Shown: positions 17,620 through 25,745, numbered from the stretch's first letter. The stretch is 64,000 bases of DNA from Spirochaetota bacterium (GCA_029974015.1 JARKUF010000038.1:99672-163671), one strand, 5' to 3'. The notes: a model not told the origin generated them from the letters alone. A program made the numbers and translations.

Positions 17620-18135
17620 ATGGAAGGCAAGAAAACCACTTTCACAAAAGCAGCGGGTATCCGCCTTCTCATCCCGGCGGCCCTTATTGCCCTGTCCTTT
17701 TCGGAGTGCGCTTCTTTTTCCTCAGCACCCCGTACCCATGACGATGATTTCATCACCGTGGGCTTCCTGGACAACAATGTTCTTCAGTTGGTAATACGGG
17801 CCCGGCCCGATGCCGGAAGGAAGGGGCTTGTGGCCCGGCGCGACAGCGCGAAGGAACGCGCCGACAGAAGTTTCAACATACTGGCGGCGGAAAGCATCGC
17901 CGACTTCCGGGCCGGAATGTGCAAGTCTTCCCCGCCCGAAACGAGGCGCTTTCTCGTCGAAACGTCGGCCGAACTCCTGAAATACGGGACAAGAGTGAGG
18001 GAGTACTTCGGCGAAGACGAGTCCATTCTGATAGTCTATCGACTAACGAGGAACAATATACGGGGACTTTTCGAAGGACTCGCCTGCGGACCCGACGCCG
18101 GCGCCGTCAATGATAAAAAGGGAGAAAGAAAATGA
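17620..18135 (+). CDS. Probable lipoprotein A of TPR operon, unknown function
   Basis: 171 residues, starting 7 bases after the large TPR gene. N-terminal hydrophobic segment (IRLLIPAALIALSFSEC) with a possible lipobox at SFSEC. The C-terminal part (SILIVYRLTRNNIRGLFEGLACG) resembles the end of the next protein (FFEIKKNNVREYVDGLAP), and both have a central GF-x-VxxLVI stretch followed by a basic Ala/Arg helix. The two are therefore likely distant paralogues. The gene overlaps its neighbour by 4 bases (ATGA). No known family recognised. Confidence 0.68.
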   Translation: MEGKKTTFTKAAGIRLLIPAALIALSFSECASFSSAPRTHDDDFITVGFLDNNVLQLVIRARPDAGRKGLVARRDSAKERADRSFNILAAESIADFRAGMCKSSPPETRRFLVETSAELLKYGTRVREYFGEDESILIVYRLTRNNIRGLFEGLACGPDAGAVNDKKGERK

Positions 18136-18590
18136 AACATCTCGCATACATCGTTCTGACATCATTCATAACGGCCCTCCTGACGTTTCAGGGGTGCGGA
18201 CATGATGTAAGGGAAGGAGATATCGTCGCCGTCCCGGACAGGAACAGTTACGACGATTCCTCCCTCCCGGAAGAATTCAAGACTGAGGGCTTCGTTGCGA
18301 GCGGAATTTTCAGGGTGGTCATCGTGGAACCGGGGGAATCGGCGGGAAAGGACGGGAGTAACATCGCCCGGGAAGCGAAAAAACGGGCGTTCCTGTCGCT
18401 GAAAAGATACCTGATATCCGAAAACCGCATCGTGACGCCTAATTCAGAAGCTTCCCTCCTCAATCTCGTTGAAAGCGAGGGAAAGCTCTCCCCGGTTGAG
18501 GACAAAAGCCGGGACAGAACCGTCTATTTTTTCGAAATTAAAAAGAACAACGTAAGGGAATACGTGGACGGCCTCGCCCCGAAACGCTAA
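18132..18590 (+). CDS. Probable lipoprotein B of TPR operon, unknown function
   Basis: 152 residues. Signal peptide with lipobox (LTFQGCG, Cys near residue 22). A central segment GIFRVVIVEPGES, a basic helix AKKRAFLSLKRYLI and the C-terminal EIKKNNVREYVDGLAP parallel the preceding protein. Last gene of the operon 14437-18590; it faces the convergent PilZ gene with 12 bases between stops. Possibly an accessory subunit of an envelope machine built on the TPR proteins, but this rests on context alone. Confidence 0.7.
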   Translation: MKHLAYIVLTSFITALLTFQGCGHDVREGDIVAVPDRNSYDDSSLPEEFKTEGFVASGIFRVVIVEPGESAGKDGSNIAREAKKRAFLSLKRYLISENRIVTPNSEASLLNLVESEGKLSPVEDKSRDRTVYFFEIKKNNVREYVDGLAPKR

Positions 18591-18602
18591 CCCGGCGCCA
18601 CT

Positions 18603-19160
18603 TCACTCTTCCGCCCTTGCGCAGAAGTGGTACGCCACGTTTTTAAAGATGAAAACATCGAGATTTTTCCTGTCCTCGTCATAGATGCTGCTGAACATCA
18701 CTCCTACTCCATGACTGTCATTGATACGGTCAGACCGTATCACCATAGCCAGGGCCTCAACTCCGCGGAGGTCAGGGTCGACAATTGACAGGTCTATTAT
18801 CACGCGGATAATCGATGAAGGATTGATGTTTTCGGCGGATTTAAAGTAAAACCCACCCCTGCTTATGTTCAGGATGGTACCCACATAATCCAGCTCTTCG
18901 GAATCCCGGGAATCGGAATCGATAAGCCTCTCGACGACCTTTACCGGAATTTCAATGTCGAACCTAAAATGTTTCCTGTCGCATTTCCTGCTTCGATTGT
19001 ATTTCTCCAGCATCCAGGCATCGAATTTACGGTCAAACCACAGGAGCGCCGCTTCTTCCATCGTCATGTCCCGGTTCTCGTTCCGGGAACCGTCCAGGAA
19101 GCGCTCCACCTCCCGTTTAATCTCCCCGCTCAACTCTTTATAACTGATGCTGTTTTTCAT
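18603..19160 (-). CDS. PilZ-domain c-di-GMP-binding protein
   Basis: 185 residues. N-terminal helical part (1-65), then a PilZ domain with the RxxxR motif in RKCDRKHFRFDIEIPV and the D/NxSxxG motif as NISRGGFYF. A later beta-strand segment (ALAMVIRSDRIN ... HGVGVMFSS) also fits. PilZ proteins change partner activity when bound to cyclic di-GMP. No cyclase or motility gene is nearby, so the target is unknown. It is transcribed away from the amidase gene, with repeat copy 5 in the space between. Confidence 0.85.
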   Translation of the reverse strand: MKNSISYKELSGEIKREVERFLDGSRNENRDMTMEEAALLWFDRKFDAWMLEKYNRSRKCDRKHFRFDIEIPVKVVERLIDSDSRDSEELDYVGTILNISRGGFYFKSAENINPSSIIRVIIDLSIVDPDLRGVEALAMVIRSDRINDSHGVGVMFSSIYDEDRKNLDVFIFKNVAYHFCARAEE

Positions 19161-19329
19161 GGCGTTTCCCCGTGGACCCTCAGGTTGTCCATGTTTTTTC
19201 CGGCGGATTACTGTGACAATTCATCCATGAAATCAGGAAAAGGTCAAACCATAATTTTTTCAATTAGTAGGCAAATTATTGGTGGAAAATATCGATAATA
19301 CATGTAAGAAGAGTTCCGTTCATTACAAT

Positions 19330-19415
19330 GGGGCCTTTAATAAAGGGTAGTCACTATAATTTGGTTTCCCCTCCCGCTGAAGGCGGGCGGGGAAACCAAA
19401 TTATTAGAGGGAGCC
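19330..19415. repeat. Dispersed modular repeat, copy 5
   Basis: Starts GGGGCCTTTAATAAAGGGTAGTCAC, written in short as GGGGCCTTTAA..GGGTAGTCAC, which is the reverse complement of the GTGACTACCC linker in other copies. The GC hairpin follows (GGTTTCCCCTCCCGC-TGAA-GGCGGGCGGGGAAACC in two arms) and ATTATTAGAGGGAGCC ends the unit. It sits between the PilZ gene and the amidase gene. Confidence 0.8.
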
Positions 19416-19455
19416 ATAATATACCCGATCAAAAACACTGAAATAACGGACAATC

Positions 19456-21285
19456 ATGAAAAGCAGAACATTACTGACCGCACTTTTCATTATTTCAATG
19501 GTTTTACCAGCGCTGTCCAGCGACGGGAGCGGCGCGGACCTCGGCCAACAACCCCCGCTTGTCAGGAAAATAATCGACGCTGAAAATAGCATTGAGCATA
19601 CCAGGGGCCTTATGGCTGTCATCCAGGTCCTCGATGAGATGTACGGAGAGACCTGGGAGCGCCTGAAAAAAGGGGGAAAGATAACAATTTATATCGACCC
19701 CTGCCACGGCCAGGTTAACAAAAAATGGAGCGCCCATCCCACTGGACGCTACAGCGTGACCGGCATCACCGAGGAAATCTACTCCCTCATGCTGATAAGG
19801 AAGATGTACAGGCACCTGTCGTCCAATCCACACGTCCGCATAGTCACCACCGACGATTACATGGCGGCGCTGAAAAACGGGCAGGACGCCTACGACAGCC
19901 TGCCCTTCCGAAAAACCATAAAAAACGCCTACGACGCCAGGGCACAGATGATCATAAGCCAGCATTTGAACAATGTGCGGTACGGGGTAAAGGCGACGGG
20001 AAACAGCAATATTGCCGGTATCCACATCCTTCACGATTCCCGGGGAAAAAGGTATCTTTCGAAGATCACCGAAGTCTACAAGGGATTCCTTACATTGTAT
20101 AACCGGCTCGATGTATCCGGGTTCTCCCGAAACTACGCTCTGGGCCTCAAGCGGGAACTCATGTCGGTGGGAATGCAGCCGAACGGATGGCAAATGGGCG
20201 CCGTGGCCGATGACCGCTTCATCTACTTTGTCGACTTCCCCATCTCCCTGATTTACGAAACCGGTTTTATCTCTAACCCCGACGACCTCGAGAAAATCAC
20301 CGATCCTGTGATGCAGGATAAAATCGCCCTGGCCCAGTACACATCACTCCTCGAAAGCCTGAAAAACGTCTTTGGCGTCGATATTTCCGGAAACCAACCG
20401 GCAAAGGTGGACAATCCTGAATCCCCCTTCGATCTCACTCTGGTTAAGCTTTCGAGAATGGCACTTTATTACATGCAGGAGGGCAAGCCAAGAAGCGCCG
20501 CTTCGGTCATCGACCTCATGCAGCGCCATTATGGACCTGGGAGGTTCCGTGAACTCGTGGAACCTTACGTTTCCATGAAGCACACGGCACTGAGGGCGGA
20601 AAGCCTCTACGACAGGGCCAACTCACTTCTGGCGAAGCGGGCCAAAAACAGAAAACAGCGCCAGCGCAATGTAAAGGCGGCCAAAAACTATATTGTCGCC
20701 GCAATGGAGATAACGCGGTCAAAGGACTTCTACGGAGGTATTTACCGGAAATACAAGGCGGCATACCGTGACATCACAAGCCCCGGATGGCGCATCTCCA
20801 GTTCTAAGGAAACCCGGGAGATACAAGCCGATTCCAACAAGAAAGCGGAAAAGGCTGTGGCGGCGACGGCGCCGCCCAGGGTCCCGGACGTCCATTACCG
20901 GGTCACGGCCGCCGAGGTGACGCGGCCCATCATCTTAGTCTTCGAGGAGCACCAGACGCTTAAAGAGGCAATCAGGACTTCGATGGCCCCGGATGAGCCT
21001 ACCCTTCTAAAACTTCACGACTCCTTTACCGGGGCCAAGGTCGACGTCAAGGTGAAAAAGCGCCAGTGGTCCAGGGCGAAGAAACGCAACATAACTGTAT
21101 GGCGCACCGTGAAACGCCAGGTCAATTTCACTCCCGGAATATATGTAGTGAGACTCAACCACGACCTGAAAGTGGAAAGCGCAAAAAGGGTGTCGAAGGT
21201 GTACCTCAATCCCGACCGGTACCAAAACCAGTTGTATCTTAAAAATTCCCATTTCGCCTATGACGCACGTAACAAATCGCTCTAA
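19456..21285 (+). CDS. Periplasmic N-acetylmuramoyl-L-alanine amidase, Amidase_3 type
   Basis: 609 residues with a signal peptide (ALFIISMVLPALSSDG). The Amidase_3 fold spans about 73-300. Zinc ligands appear as DPCHG (His84), a Glu in GITEE (106/107) and SQH (His170); the catalytic Glu is Glu268 in YETGFISNP. Two usual signature residues differ: DPGHG is DPCHG, and SIHxNA is SQHLNN. The C-terminal 300 residues include a helical part and a segment rich in basic residues (VDVKVKKRQWSRAKKRN). The enzyme would cut the stem peptide from muramic acid in peptidoglycan. It overlaps the next gene by 26 bases. Confidence 0.84.
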   Translation: MKSRTLLTALFIISMVLPALSSDGSGADLGQQPPLVRKIIDAENSIEHTRGLMAVIQVLDEMYGETWERLKKGGKITIYIDPCHGQVNKKWSAHPTGRYSVTGITEEIYSLMLIRKMYRHLSSNPHVRIVTTDDYMAALKNGQDAYDSLPFRKTIKNAYDARAQMIISQHLNNVRYGVKATGNSNIAGIHILHDSRGKRYLSKITEVYKGFLTLYNRLDVSGFSRNYALGLKRELMSVGMQPNGWQMGAVADDRFIYFVDFPISLIYETGFISNPDDLEKITDPVMQDKIALAQYTSLLESLKNVFGVDISGNQPAKVDNPESPFDLTLVKLSRMALYYMQEGKPRSAASVIDLMQRHYGPGRFRELVEPYVSMKHTALRAESLYDRANSLLAKRAKNRKQRQRNVKAAKNYIVAAMEITRSKDFYGGIYRKYKAAYRDITSPGWRISSSKETREIQADSNKKAEKAVAATAPPRVPDVHYRVTAAEVTRPIILVFEEHQTLKEAIRTSMAPDEPTLLKLHDSFTGAKVDVKVKKRQWSRAKKRNITVWRTVKRQVNFTPGIYVVRLNHDLKVESAKRVSKVYLNPDRYQNQLYLKNSHFAYDARNKSL

Positions 21286-22222
21286 TCCCGGGGCCTGGGA
21301 CGGGAAACCTTATAATTTCTTCGGCGATTATTTAAAAGACCGTTTCAAGACGCGCGTATTAAAGCTCCCCCTGGATGCCGGCCTGGGCTGTCCCAACCGG
21401 GACGGCACCCTCGGCAGCGGAGGATGTGTTTTCTGCTCGGAAGAGGGGTCCGCCCCTCCCCATCTGGAGGGTACAGATGGCCTTCATGAACAGATGACGC
21501 GGTCCATTGAATCATTCCGCCGGGCCGACGCCTCGACACAGTTCATCGCCTATTTCCAGGCATATACCAACACATACGCGCCTCTACCGCATCTTAAAGA
21601 GTTGTACGACACGGCGCTTTCCGGAGGCCCCATGGCGGGGCTTATGATCGGCACCCGCCCCGACTGCCTGGATAATGATGTCCTTGATCTCATAAAAAGC
21701 TACGATCGCGATGATTTCGAACTCTGGCTCGAAATAGGCATGCAGACCATGCACGAGAAAAGCCTTTATTTTCTCAATCGTCGACACAGCCATGGCGATA
21801 CCCGGGACGCGGTCCGCCGCGCCGCGGAACGCCGCTTGAAAGTATGCCTTCATATCATCCTCGGGATTCCCGGAGAAACCTGGGAGGACATGATGGATAC
21901 AGCCGTTGAAATATCCTCCCTCCCGGTACAGGGCGTGAAGCTGCACCACCTCCATGTGATCAAGGGAACCCCCCTGGAGGATATTTACAACGAGTGTGAT
22001 ATGCGTCTCCCGGACTTCAGGGAGTACGTATCGACTGTCTGCGATTTTCTGGAGCGCCTGTGCCCGGATATTCTCGTGCACCGGCTCCTGGGTGATAGGG
22101 ACGAGGACAGCCTCGTAGCCCCCCTCTGGGGCCTTCACAAGGGGACGGTTTTGAAAGCCATCGAGGATGAGTTTCAGCGCCGGGGCAGCCGCCAGGGGCA
22201 TCTCCGGGAAGGGGAGATGTAA
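21260..22222 (+). CDS. yhcC: Radical SAM protein of the YhcC family
   Basis: 320 residues. Radical SAM cluster in CPNRDGTLGSGGCVFC, which has the family's longer spacing, followed by YFQAYTNTYAPL, LMIGTRPDCL, WLEIGMQTMHEKSL and LHIILGIPGETWEDMM, all blocks of TIGR01212. The chemical reaction of this family is not established. The start overlaps the amidase end; an ATG later in the gene would lose conserved residues, so 21260 is kept. It ends 5 bases before the U-tract of the convergent RNase P RNA gene. Confidence 0.88.
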   Translation: MTHVTNRSNPGAWDGKPYNFFGDYLKDRFKTRVLKLPLDAGLGCPNRDGTLGSGGCVFCSEEGSAPPHLEGTDGLHEQMTRSIESFRRADASTQFIAYFQAYTNTYAPLPHLKELYDTALSGGPMAGLMIGTRPDCLDNDVLDLIKSYDRDDFELWLEIGMQTMHEKSLYFLNRRHSHGDTRDAVRRAAERRLKVCLHIILGIPGETWEDMMDTAVEISSLPVQGVKLHHLHVIKGTPLEDIYNECDMRLPDFREYVSTVCDFLERLCPDILVHRLLGDRDEDSLVAPLWGLHKGTVLKAIEDEFQRRGSRQGHLREGEM

Positions 22223-22227
22223 AAAAA

Positions 22228-22605
22228 GCGGAGGGGACCGTAAGCCGAATTCTGTTTAGGCGGCTATTCATCTTGCATGGACGTCGCCGCCCATGTCTTT
22301 GCAACCTACCCGCAGCCTCGGACGGACCACCCTCAAACGGCTGCATACTTGGTTTTGCACCGGGTGTGGTTTGCCTTGCCCCCGCCATTACTGACGGGGC
22401 GGTGAGCTCTTACCTCGCCATTTCACCCTTACCGCCGTATGCACGCGGGCATGCCCGCGTGCATACGGGCGGCGGTATATTTTCTGTTGCACTTTCAGTC
22501 GCCTCGCGGCGCCCGGACGTTATCCGGCACCCTGTCCTGCGGTGTTCGGACTTTCCTCGCTGTCCGCCTGTGGCGGACCGGCGCAGCCGCCCGGTCCCCT
22601 CCGCA
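22228..22605 (-). ncRNA. rnpB: RNase P RNA, type A
   Basis: On the minus strand helix P1 closes the molecule: GCGGAGGGGACCG at the 5' end (22592-22604) pairs with CGGTCCCCTCCGC at the 3' end (22228-22240). Core signatures are present: GAGGAAAGTCCGAACACC, GTGCAACAGAAA, GGTAAGGGTGAAA..GGCGAGGTAAGAGC, and CAGAATTCGGCTTAC near the end. P12 is a perfect 34-bp palindrome (22435-22468). A run of seven T follows the P1 stem (22221-22227), which can serve as terminator. The RNA matures tRNA 5' ends. Confidence 0.96.
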
Positions 22606-22610
22606 GTAAC

Positions 22611-22639
22611 AAGATACGGAAAAATCCCCTCCCGGTAAA
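22611..22639 (-). promoter_or_regulatory. Candidate promoter for rnpB
   Basis: On the minus strand TTTACC (22634-22639) and TATCTT (22611-22616) are separated by 17 bases, and the RNA begins about 6 bases after the -10 box. Both hexamers match consensus only partly. Confidence 0.5.
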
Positions 22640-22660
22640 CTGTTTTACCGGAAGTCCGAG

Positions 22661-22691
22661 AAAAAAAGAGGGCCCCTGAACCGGGGCCCTT
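22661..22691 (-). terminator. Intrinsic terminator after the 22778-23449 lipoprotein gene
   Basis: Stem AGGGCCCC / GGGGCCCT around TGAACC at 22669-22690. On the minus strand it is followed by CTTTTTTT (22661-22668). It separates the lipoprotein transcript from rnpB. Confidence 0.8.
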
Positions 22692-22696
22692 TAATG

Positions 22697-22775
22697 CGGT
22701 CACAATAATCAGGTTTCCCCATGCCTCGGCGCCCCGTCCTGTAAATGAGGGGCACCGAGGCATGGGTGACTATTG
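22697..22775. repeat. Dispersed modular repeat, copy 6 (variant hairpin)
   Basis: Flanks match the family (GCGGTCACAATAATCAGG on the left, GGGTGACTATTG on the right), but the hairpin core differs: CCATGCCTCGGCGCCCC pairs with GGGGCACCGAGGCATGG around an 11-base loop. The usual GCCGAAGGCGGGCGG is absent. Confidence 0.6.
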
Positions 22776-22777
22776 CA

Positions 22778-23449
22778 TCATTCTATCGATAAAAGCGAAC
22801 CTGATATGTGAGTTTCCACCTTGTCCACTTTGAATTTTACTGTAATTTTATCGGACGACTTCAGCCCTCCTATCTTTTCCTCAAGCGCATCCGGGCATGA
22901 TAGGAAAATATCGTTCCTGTAGTCGTCCACGGTTTCTCCCACGAAAATTTTCCGTCCATTCTCCTCCTTCACGTTTTTAAAATTTAGAGGTAAAGAGAAC
23001 TCTTTCCCCACGGCTTCGGATCCATCAAGCTTTATGAGCAAAGCGCCGGGTTTGGGGTCCTTCAATTTTCCGCTTATCGGCTTTCCTTTTTCGTCGGCCA
23101 CATCATTCAATGCGGCGCTGAGGGTCGTGTACTGGTCATTTTTAGTTATCTTAAACTTGTAAATGTATGTCGAATTGCGTACAAGGTTGGCAACCTTGTT
23201 GCGGTTCTCTTTCGATACGTACACGAAGATAGTATTGTACTTTTCATCGAAGAGCCGCAGGTATGCGCCCTGCCTGTTCCTTTCAATATTTACGAGCCTC
23301 AAAGTAATGGTGTAGGTTTTCCCAATGGACGCTCCCTTTTCCGCGATAATCGGCTCAAGGCTTGTCCCCTGGGAAGCCAGGTTCCCCGAGCACCCGTAAA
23401 GCAAGAGTGTCACCAGCGCCATTGTTCCAAATGCCTTGTTGATTCTCAT
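22778..23449 (-). CDS. Lipoprotein, unknown function
   Basis: 223 residues. Signal peptide with lipobox LLYGCS (Cys near residue 20). The mature part alternates charged and hydrophobic strands (TYTITLRLVNIERNRQGAYL, TIFVYVSKENRNKV, STYIYKFKITKN), which suggests a beta-rich fold, perhaps OB-like. AAGGAGG stands 6 bases ahead of ATG. It is a single-gene unit ending in a clear terminator. No family recognised. Confidence 0.75.
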   Translation of the reverse strand: MRINKAFGTMALVTLLLYGCSGNLASQGTSLEPIIAEKGASIGKTYTITLRLVNIERNRQGAYLRLFDEKYNTIFVYVSKENRNKVANLVRNSTYIYKFKITKNDQYTTLSAALNDVADEKGKPISGKLKDPKPGALLIKLDGSEAVGKEFSLPLNFKNVKEENGRKIFVGETVDDYRNDIFLSCPDALEEKIGGLKSSDKITVKFKVDKVETHISGSLLSIE

Positions 23450-23473
23450 ATACGGCCTCCTTTTATTATTTTT

Positions 23474-23603
23474 TAGAACCTCGAAAACTTATGTTTTTCC
23501 TCCTGAGTATGACAGCAGTTCCAATTTATGGGGCCTCGAAAAATATATTTTTTTGAGGTCTCACACGAGTTTTTGTGACTGCCCTTAACTTTTAGAGCCC
23601 CCC
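23474..23603 (-). repeat. Dispersed modular repeat, copy 7 (no GC hairpin)
   Basis: On the minus strand it has GAACTGCTGTCATACTCAGG, the linker seen in other copies as GTAACTACYGGCATACTCAG, but the GC hairpin is missing. On the plus strand the AT palindrome (GGGGCCTCGAAAAATATAT then TTTGAGGTCTC) and the linker TTGTGACTGCCCTTAAC with TTTTAGAGCCCCCC are present. This is a rearranged copy upstream of the lipoprotein gene. Confidence 0.65.
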
Positions 23604-23831
23604 TATTGTTCTAATATACAAAACAATGAAAATATATTAACACATATTTTATTGCGATGAATTTATTTTACAGGAAGCAAAACTCGCATTAACCCCCATG
23701 TATCCCACCGTATGCGAGGGATTTTATCCGCGGTTGCTGAATATAAGTGAACATCCTGGGGCGTGTCATCAACACCAGACGCAAGCTGCAAAGCAAGCAC
23801 TCCTTTTTGTTAGCTTGATTTTCCCATCAAA
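23604..23831. other. AT-rich gap without recognisable gene
   Basis: Start of an AT-rich stretch between repeat copy 7 and msrA. Only short open frames without ribosome sites occur. No promoter or RNA gene was recognised. Confidence 0.5.
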
Positions 23832-24365
23832 TCAAGACATTCGTAACTTATCTTTGAACTTATCCCTAAATTTAACTATTTTTGGGGCAATCACCATCTG
23901 GCAATAGCCCTGGTTGGGGTTCAGGTTATAATAATTTTTGTGATACTGTTCAGCCGGATAAAAAACGTCAAGCGGGACTAATTCGGTAACAATGTCGTTT
24001 TTCCAAAGTCCGGCCACGTTTTCCATGACTAGTTCCGCCGTTTTTTTCTGCTCTTGGTCATGATAAAAAATCACTGATCGATACTGGCTTCCCACATCTG
24101 CTCCCTGGCGATTTAAAGTAGTGGGGTCATGCGTACTGAAGAATACTTCGAGCAATTCTTTGTAACTCAAAGATTCGGAATCAAATTCAATTTGAACCTC
24201 TTCAGCATGTCCGGTGTCAGAGTTACAAACCTGTTGATAAGTCGGATTTTGAACGTGGCCACCACAATAACCGGGGGTTACGCGCAACACGCCCTTCAGT
24301 TCGCTAAAAATCGCTTCTAAACACCAAAAACATCCTCCGCCAAGAGTGGCCCGGGAATGGTTCAT
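23832..24365 (-). CDS. msrA: Peptide methionine-S-sulfoxide reductase MsrA
   Basis: 177 residues. The active site GGGCFWCLEAIF gives catalytic Cys12 near the N-terminus. GVLRVTPGYCGGHVQNPTYQ, GHAEEVQIEFD, HDPTTLNRQGADVGSQYRS and FYPAEQYHKNYYNLN are all family blocks. The enzyme reduces methionine S-sulfoxide in proteins in the cytosol. ATG 24365 has GGAAAGG upstream; a GTG six codons earlier is less likely. Lower GC and different codon choice than the flanking genes suggest acquisition by transfer. The gene stands alone. Confidence 0.93.
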   Translation of the reverse strand: MNHSRATLGGGCFWCLEAIFSELKGVLRVTPGYCGGHVQNPTYQQVCNSDTGHAEEVQIEFDSESLSYKELLEVFFSTHDPTTLNRQGADVGSQYRSVIFYHDQEQKKTAELVMENVAGLWKNDIVTELVPLDVFYPAEQYHKNYYNLNPNQGYCQMVIAPKIVKFRDKFKDKLRMS

Positions 24366-24523
24366 TTTCTTTTTCCTTTCCACAAAAATTTTTAAAAGAA
24401 TAATAATAATTATTCAAAACAGGACCCTGCAAAAAGGGCAGATAAAAGAATGGTATTGTAATATCAGGCAAGCAGTAATTGCGGAACCGCGCTCCAGGAG
24501 TGAAAATCCCCGGGATTGATATA

Positions 24524-24742
24524 CTACCTTTCCCTTCCTTCCCTTATTATATCTACAATTTCCCGTGAAGTGATTTTCGCTTTTATCGCGGGGACATCGA
24601 GCGGGGATGATATGTTTTTTTCTGGGCTGATATAGAAAGTTCTTCCGTCTTTCCTTTTAATAATTACCTTGCCGGTAGCCTCCGCCTGTTTCAACAGGGA
24701 TGCAAGTTTTTGCCGCGCCTCCGAATATGTATACACGCGCAT
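24524..24742 (-). CDS. Phd/YefM-type antitoxin
   Basis: 72 residues, MRVYTYSEARQKLASLLKQA at the start, the usual Phd-family opening where a short strand and helix bind DNA, followed by VIIKRKDGRTFYIS. The C-terminal half would wrap the toxin. Its ribosome site GGAGG lies inside the last codons of the upstream PIN toxin gene, so the two are translated together. The order, toxin first, is the reverse of most type II systems. Confidence 0.82.
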   Translation of the reverse strand: MRVYTYSEARQKLASLLKQAEATGKVIIKRKDGRTFYISPEKNISSPLDVPAIKAKITSREIVDIIREGRER

Positions 24743-24743
24743 T

Positions 24744-25136
24744 TTAAACCTCCAGTAATTTAATGCCGAGTTTCCGCGCGGCATTGTATAATTTATTATC
24801 AAGTGTCAAGATGAAAGAATTGCTTTGCATGGCACAATCTAGTATATAGGCATCATAGGCGTAGATGTTCGCAGTTCTGGATAACTTGAGTGCATTTGAG
24901 AAGTTCGTTTCAATATACCGTAATGGAATTCCGTTGAATATTGAAATTCCTTTCTGGGCTTCCTTGAGCGTAATTCTGTTCCTTTTAAACATGGCAGAAA
25001 ATGCGTTCCCAATTTCATAGGGAACAGAACCGGGCGCTATCAGCGTGTTCCCTGCGGTCAATTCTACAATTGTTTCACGCACGGTTTCGCCGACAAGGAC
25101 CGCAATGAGCGCAGAGGTGTCGATGGTTATATTCAT
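24744..25136 (-). CDS. PIN-domain toxin (VapC-like RNase)
   Basis: 130 residues forming a complete PIN domain. Acidic residues are in place: Asp6 (ITIDTSAL), Glu41 (PYEIGNAF), Asp95 and Asp100 (AYDAYILDCA), Asp113 (LTLDNKL). Such toxins cleave RNA, often tRNA or rRNA, when the antitoxin is lost. AAAGGGG precedes ATG. It is the first gene of the pair; the antitoxin starts one base after its stop codon. A 44-bp palindrome stands 16 bases upstream. Confidence 0.88.
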   Translation of the reverse strand: MNITIDTSALIAVLVGETVRETIVELTAGNTLIAPGSVPYEIGNAFSAMFKRNRITLKEAQKGISIFNGIPLRYIETNFSNALKLSRTANIYAYDAYILDCAMQSNSFILTLDNKLYNAARKLGIKLLEV

Positions 25137-25151
25137 TCACAACCCCTTTAA

Positions 25152-25195
25152 TAATGCACAAATGTACATTTGTACAAATGTACATTTGTGCATTA
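25152..25195. promoter_or_regulatory. 44-bp perfect palindrome, candidate toxin-antitoxin operator
   Basis: The whole 44 bp is a perfect inverted repeat. Inside are two abutting copies of the 16-base palindrome ACAAATGTACATTTGT at 25158-25173 and 25174-25189. It lies 16 bases upstream of the toxin ATG, and TTGACT (minus strand, 25197-25202) beside it may be a -35 box. The layout fits two adjacent antitoxin-dimer sites. Confidence 0.75.
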
Positions 25196-25450
25196 AAGTC
25201 AAGTGGAAAATATTGAAAAAAATGCGGCCTCCTGCTCGATGGAGGGGCTAGCGCTTGCGCTGCATATTCCATTGTCGTTTATACCCAAAAAAAATCATTC
25301 AAGCAAATATACAGTATCAGCCTGGTTTATCCGCGTCAGCGAATTTAACGCTACGAGCGAATAGGGACACGCTCAGTTAAAAAAGGCCTTTTCTTAACGA
25401 AGTTTGATATTTTCATCTTTGGCAAACCTGGTACAGAAATTGCAGAACTA

Positions 25451-25645
25451 ATGATTGAATCGAGTAAAAAGGTAGGGCCTCAGGTCAAGTTTGCCGTCAG
25501 CACAAAACCCATTAAGAACCATTCAGATATGAAGCATGTCAGAGCTCAAGAGCTCGACCGAAGATATTATATTACACTTTTCCTGATAATTGTGCCTGCT
25601 TGTATTTCGGCTACCGTTTTATTGATTACGATTGGATTTATTTAG
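25451..25645 (+). CDS. Short open frame with one membrane segment, doubtful gene
   Basis: 64 codons from ATG 25451, with a C-terminal membrane segment (YITLFLIIVPACISATVLLITIGF). The frame is open upstream to about 25350 without a start codon (reading GLFLTKFDIFIFGKPGTEIA), so it may be the tail of a decayed gene. No ribosome site is seen and no family is recognised. Confidence 0.25.
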   Translation: MIESSKKVGPQVKFAVSTKPIKNHSDMKHVRAQELDRRYYITLFLIIVPACISATVLLITIGFI

Positions 25646-25745
25646 GATTGAAAGACATACACCATGTTAGTTCATAAAAACAGCTTTCTGAAAAGTCAAC
25701 AACTAGCGGCCAATTAAACAATTGGCTTTTCCATCTTTCTAAAGA

